Made by a program: the position numbers and the translations under genes. A DNA stretch of 35,691 nucleotides from an uncultured Oscillospiraceae bacterium. Its GTDB lineage: Bacteria; Bacillota; Clostridia; Oscillospirales; Oscillospiraceae. Below are positions 32,817-35,691 of this stretch, piece after piece. The notes under the pieces are model-generated. The model was not told the origin of the DNA, did not search any database, and was given only the letters and a program-made list of their open reading frames with translations. Position 1 is the stretch's first letter; every line of letters begins with the position of its first letter. The DNA lies in contig CANQMO010000023.1 in the NCBI GenBank assembly GCA_947624985.1, positions 1 through 35,691 on the forward strand, read 5' to 3'.

Positions 32817-33389
32817 ATGCAGGAAGCGGCAAAACCAATGGAAGCGCTCTCTCCGGACAGGGCCCGTCTGGAGGCGCTCATCACCGGCGTGGCGGCCGGC
32901 GACCGGGACGCGCTGGGTCAGCTTTACGGCGCGGCCAGGGGCGCGGTCTACGCCATGGCGGTGGGCCTTGTAAAAAATGCCCACGAAGCACAGGATGTGA
33001 CCCAGGACACGTTCGTCCGTATCTGGGACTGCGCCGGTCAGTACCGGCCCGGAGGCTCGCCTATGGGCTGGATACTTACCGTGGCCCGGAATCTGGCGCT
33101 CATGCGCCTGCGCCGGGACGCCCGGGTCCAGACCATGGACGAGGCCGCCTGGGACGCCATCCCCGCGGACGCCCCCGGCGTCACGGCCGAGGACCGGGCG
33201 GTCCTTCAGACCGCGCTGGAAAGCCTCACGGACCGGGAGCGGCAGATCGTGCTGCTCCACGCCGCCTCGGGACTGAAGCACCGGGAGATCGGACAGCTTC
33301 TGGACCTGCCCCTCGCCACCGTCCTGTCAAAATACCACCGCGCACTGAAAAAACTGCGCGTTCTGCTGGAAGGAGATGACGCCAAATGA
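32817..33389 (+). CDS. ECF-type sigma factor paired with RsgI-like anti-sigma
   Basis: A 190-residue sigma factor with region 2 at about 20-75 (DALGQLYGAARGAVYAMAVG, EAQDVTQDTFVRIWD) and region 4 at about 130-180 (SLTDRERQIVLLHAASGLKH, REIGQLLDLPLATVLSKYHR). I place the start at ATG 32,817, 11 nt after AGGAG; the open frame extends back to 32,718 inside the htrA stop region but has no ribosome site there, and ATG 32,838 is a further possibility. The ATGA overlap with the next gene shows coupling to its anti-sigma. Confidence 0.9.
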   Translation: MQEAAKPMEALSPDRARLEALITGVAAGDRDALGQLYGAARGAVYAMAVGLVKNAHEAQDVTQDTFVRIWDCAGQYRPGGSPMGWILTVARNLALMRLRRDARVQTMDEAAWDAIPADAPGVTAEDRAVLQTALESLTDRERQIVLLHAASGLKHREIGQLLDLPLATVLSKYHRALKKLRVLLEGDDAK

Positions 33390-34831
33390 CCGAACGGGAG
33401 CTGCAGGAGCGCCTGAAAAGCGCGCTGGATCACGCCGCCCCGGACGATCTGGACGCCGTCCTCTCCCGCTGTGGGGCGGAAAAGGGAAATGTGATCGACC
33501 TGAACGGGACAACGGCGGCCCGCCGCCGGAAACGGCCCCGGGCCCGGAGCCTGATCGCCGCGTGTCTGGCGCTGGCTCTGCTGGGCGGCGGCGGGGGCGC
33601 GTTCTATCAGCGGGCCTACGCCGTGGCCTCCGTGGTCAGTCTGGACGTAAACCCCAGTATCGAGCTGAAGGTGAACCGGAGCGAAAAGGTACTCTCCTGC
33701 GCCGGTCTGAACGCCGAGGCCGCCGCGGTGCTGGCGGATATGGACGGGGGCAGGGACCTGAAAGGCGCCAAGCTGGACGTGGCGGTCAACGCCATCGTGG
33801 GGGCTCTGGTCCGCAACGGCTATCTGGACCGGCTGGACAGCGCCATCCTCATCTCCGTGGAGGACCGGGACACCGCCCGGGGCGCCCGGCTCCAGCAGGA
33901 GCTGGTGGCCTCCGTGGACGGCGTGCTGCAAAGCGCCGAAAATACGGCCTCCGTGCTGAGCCAGAACGTGGCGGCGGACGCGGGCCTCAACTCCCGGGCA
34001 CAAAAAAACAACATCTCCACCGGCAAGGCCCATCTGATCGACCGGACCCTCGCGTTAAACGGGGACCTGTCCTTTGACGAGCTGGCCGCCCTGTCCGTGG
34101 AGGAACTGCGGGACCTGCTCCAGACCGGCGCGCCCGGCATGCCCATCGGCCAGGACGCCGCCCTGCGGGCGGCGCTGGACTTCGCGGGCCTGTCCGAGAC
34201 CGACTGTACCGCCTATGAGGTGGACCCGGAGCTTGACGAGCGCACGCCCTGTTATGAAGTGGAGCTGTTCGTAAACGGCCGGGAGACGGAGTACGGCGTG
34301 GACGCCTATACCAGTCAGGTCATCCGGGGCGAGCCCCTCCCCGCCGTGACGGCCCCGGCGCTGCCCCGGAGCGATACCCCCGCCGTGACCGAGGCGGACG
34401 CCGAGGCTCTGGCCCTGGCCGACGCGGGGCTCCAGGACGCCGACGCCATCACCACCCGCTCCGACTATGACGACGGGCGCCTGCGCTACGAGGTGACGTT
34501 TTTCGCCGGCGGCTGCGCATACGAGTATGAGATCGACGCTGCCACCGGGACCATCGTCGGCTCCGACCGGGACCGGGACCCCCGCGCCGCCCAGACCGTC
34601 TCCACCCCGGAACCTACCGGCGACGTGGGCGGGGACGCCGCCGTCGCGGCGGCCCTGGATCACGCGGGCCTCGCGGAGGGGCAGGTCAGCCGCCTCAAGT
34701 GTGAGCAGGACCGGGACGACGGCCGGATCGAGTACGAGATCGAGTTTACCTGCGACGGCTATGAGTACGAGTACACCATCGACGCCGCCACCGGGGCCAT
34801 ATTGGACCACGAGCGCGACTGGGATGACTGA
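33386..34831 (+). CDS. RsgI-like anti-sigma factor with autocleavage motif and PepSY-like repeats
   Basis: A 481-residue single-pass protein. Residues 1 to about 50 form the cytoplasmic sigma-binding part, with a membrane helix at about 54-72. The juxtamembrane VVSLDVNPSIELKVN contains Asn89-Pro90, the bond that RsgI proteins cleave autocatalytically. A periplasmic-type domain follows to about 220. Three PepSY-like repeats then occupy about 250-320, 330-395 and 410-475, each ending in a 'Y-x-[IV]-D-A-x-T-G/S' strand (for example EYEIDAATGTIVG). Known RsgI proteins sense polysaccharides with carbohydrate-binding ectodomains; here PepSY-like modules replace them, so the ligand is unknown. Confidence 0.88.
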   Translation: MTERELQERLKSALDHAAPDDLDAVLSRCGAEKGNVIDLNGTTAARRRKRPRARSLIAACLALALLGGGGGAFYQRAYAVASVVSLDVNPSIELKVNRSEKVLSCAGLNAEAAAVLADMDGGRDLKGAKLDVAVNAIVGALVRNGYLDRLDSAILISVEDRDTARGARLQQELVASVDGVLQSAENTASVLSQNVAADAGLNSRAQKNNISTGKAHLIDRTLALNGDLSFDELAALSVEELRDLLQTGAPGMPIGQDAALRAALDFAGLSETDCTAYEVDPELDERTPCYEVELFVNGRETEYGVDAYTSQVIRGEPLPAVTAPALPRSDTPAVTEADAEALALADAGLQDADAITTRSDYDDGRLRYEVTFFAGGCAYEYEIDAATGTIVGSDRDRDPRAAQTVSTPEPTGDVGGDAAVAAALDHAGLAEGQVSRLKCEQDRDDGRIEYEIEFTCDGYEYEYTIDAATGAILDHERDWDD

Positions 34832-34860
34832 ACCATGAAAAACGGAAAGGAGAATCTACT

Positions 34861-35565
34861 ATGAAAAACACACATATCACCGGTAAACACAGCCACTGGG
34901 GACGGGGCCTCGCGGCCATATGCCTGGCCCTGACGCTGCTGGCGGGGGCGGGGCTTTTCACCCTGCGGGCGGACGCCTTTGGCCGGACCGGCGGCAAGGC
35001 CGATCTGGTGGACCAGATCGTGGCCCTGAACGAGGATCTGGACCCGGCCGCCCTGACGCTGCTGTCCTACGAGGAGCTGGAGGATCTGTTCCGCTGCGGC
35101 GCGCCCGACATGCCCGTGGGCCAGAACGCCGCGCTGATGGCCGCGGTGGAGTACGCGGGCCTGTCCATGGACGATTATCTCACCGGCTGGTACTTTGAGG
35201 AAGTGGACCCGGAGATCGACGAGCGCACTCCCCACTACACAGTGGAGCTGATCATCGATGGTCAGGAGCGAGACTTCGGCGTGGACGCCTTCACCGGCGA
35301 CGTGATCGAGGGCCTGGGCGCCTCCATCGCCACGGCCCCCGGCCCGGCCCTGCCCGACGCGGACGCTTCCGCCGCCGAGACCGTCATCGGTCAGGAGACG
35401 GCCATACAGGTGGCGCTGGACCACGCGGGCCTGACCCAGGAGCAGGTGGACCGGGTGCGCACGGAGCTAAAATACAAGATCGAGTTCCGTCACGGCGGCC
35501 TGGAGTATGAGTACACCATCGACCCCTTCACCGGCGATATCCTGGAGGCGGACCGGGACGACTGA
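34861..35565 (+). CDS. Exported PepSY-domain protein, paralogue of the anti-sigma ectodomain
   Basis: A 234-residue protein with an N-terminal hydrophobic segment at about 17-37 that could be a signal peptide or anchor. Its next 100 residues align directly with the anti-sigma ectodomain: LSYEELEDLFRCGAPDMPVG versus LSVEELRDLLQTGAPGMPIG, and EVDPEIDERTPHYTVEL versus EVDPELDERTPCYEVEL. A second PepSY-like repeat ends EYEYTIDPFTGDILEAD. It lacks the sigma-binding tail and the Asn-Pro region. It starts 29 bp after the anti-sigma stop with AAAGGAG, so it shares the operon. It may bind the same ligand as the receptor. Confidence 0.85.
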   Translation: MKNTHITGKHSHWGRGLAAICLALTLLAGAGLFTLRADAFGRTGGKADLVDQIVALNEDLDPAALTLLSYEELEDLFRCGAPDMPVGQNAALMAAVEYAGLSMDDYLTGWYFEEVDPEIDERTPHYTVELIIDGQERDFGVDAFTGDVIEGLGASIATAPGPALPDADASAAETVIGQETAIQVALDHAGLTQEQVDRVRTELKYKIEFRHGGLEYEYTIDPFTGDILEADRDD

Positions 35566-35638
35566 ACCCCCTCCCGGTAACACAAAGAGCCTCTGTCCGA
35601 GTGCAGCGGCCCACAAAAAGTGGACAGTAGACAAGAAG

Positions 35639-35672
35639 CCCCCTGTTGTAGGAAAATGACTACGACAGGGGG
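35639..35672 (+). promoter_or_regulatory. Hairpin enclosing the ribosome site of the gene at the window edge
   Basis: CCCCCTGTTGTAG (35,639-35,651) pairs with CTACGACAGGGGG (35,660-35,672), one G-U wobble, loop of 8 nt. The AGGGGG at its 3' end is the only Shine-Dalgarno candidate for the ATG at 35,680. Such hairpins protect insertion sequences from translation of read-through transcripts. Confidence 0.5.
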
Positions 35673-35679
35673 TATAGTT

Positions 35680-35691
35680 ATGGGTAAACGG
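35680..35691 (+). CDS. Start of a gene cut by the window end, probably an IS transposase
   Basis: Only four codons (MGKR) are visible. The preceding 60 bp (a GTGGACAGTAGACAAG stretch and an inverted repeat over the ribosome site) have the look of an insertion sequence left end, and MGKR is a common beginning of IS3-family OrfA. Family assignment is tentative. Confidence 0.35.

Noticed and set aside
34835-34864. Nine-codon mini-frame overlapping the start of the PepSY gene
   Set aside because: It has no ribosome site of its own, and its sequence is mostly the Shine-Dalgarno of the next gene.
1-35691. CRISPR arrays, tRNA or rRNA genes, restriction or toxin-antitoxin systems
   Set aside because: No regularly spaced repeats, cloverleaf-type sequences or recognisable proteins of these classes were seen.

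Overview
The window looks like a chromosomal segment of a GC-rich Clostridia bacterium, probably an Oscillospiraceae relative (inference from gene content: SAM-I riboswitch on metK, BMP-type nucleoside ABC transporter, long HPF, VanZ-like protein, DUF4367 and RsgI-type anti-sigma factors, strong AGGAGG ribosome sites). Bases 1 to about 10,213 have lower GC than the rest. They are the right-hand part of an integrative and conjugative element (ICE) with Tn916/Tn1549-like gene order: a membrane-anchored NlpC/P60 cell-wall hydrolase, a cargo slot, a divergent XRE repressor, Orf7-like and Orf8-like regulators, a small protein, and a large serine recombinase at the extreme right end. The cargo slot, where Tn916 has tet(M), holds an ECF sigma factor, a receptor-like anti-sigma protein and a TraX-family membrane protein. 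Four near-identical palindromes separate the successive modules of the ICE.

The ICE ends a few bases after the recombinase stop codon, inside the GPT repeats of a collagen-like gene whose C-terminal domain survives at 10,214-10,693. The chromosome then carries, on the minus strand, a metK-ahcY methyl-cycle operon behind a SAM-I riboswitch, with a divergent, apparently leaderless vanZ-like gene; hpf follows. Next is a four-gene minus-strand nucleoside-type ABC transporter operon facing udk-tdk, which forms a nucleoside uptake and salvage neighbourhood.

From 21.3 kb on come a CmpB-like membrane protein, a second ECF sigma/anti-sigma pair (tandem DUF4367-like domains) followed by a GT39-like glycosyltransferase, an RlmI-like rRNA methyltransferase and an MBL hydrolase. 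A 414-bp GC-rich, hairpin-dense gap then precedes a U32 peptidase/TrhP-like gene. The last part holds two divergent HtrA proteases, a third ECF sigma factor with an RsgI-like anti-sigma factor (Asn-Pro autocleavage motif, PepSY-like repeats), a secreted or anchored PepSY paralogue of that anti-sigma ectodomain, and the apparent left end of an insertion sequence. A 286-bp palindrome-ended element resembling an IS200/IS605-derived MITE sits between htrA and its own terminator.

Most worth a second look: the module-delimiting palindromes and swapped ICE cargo; the HtrA/sigma/RsgI/PepSY cluster with its possible decoy; the A10 run in metK that appears to shift its last codons; the IS605-like MITE; and the unassigned structured intergenic region at 27.8-28.2 kb.
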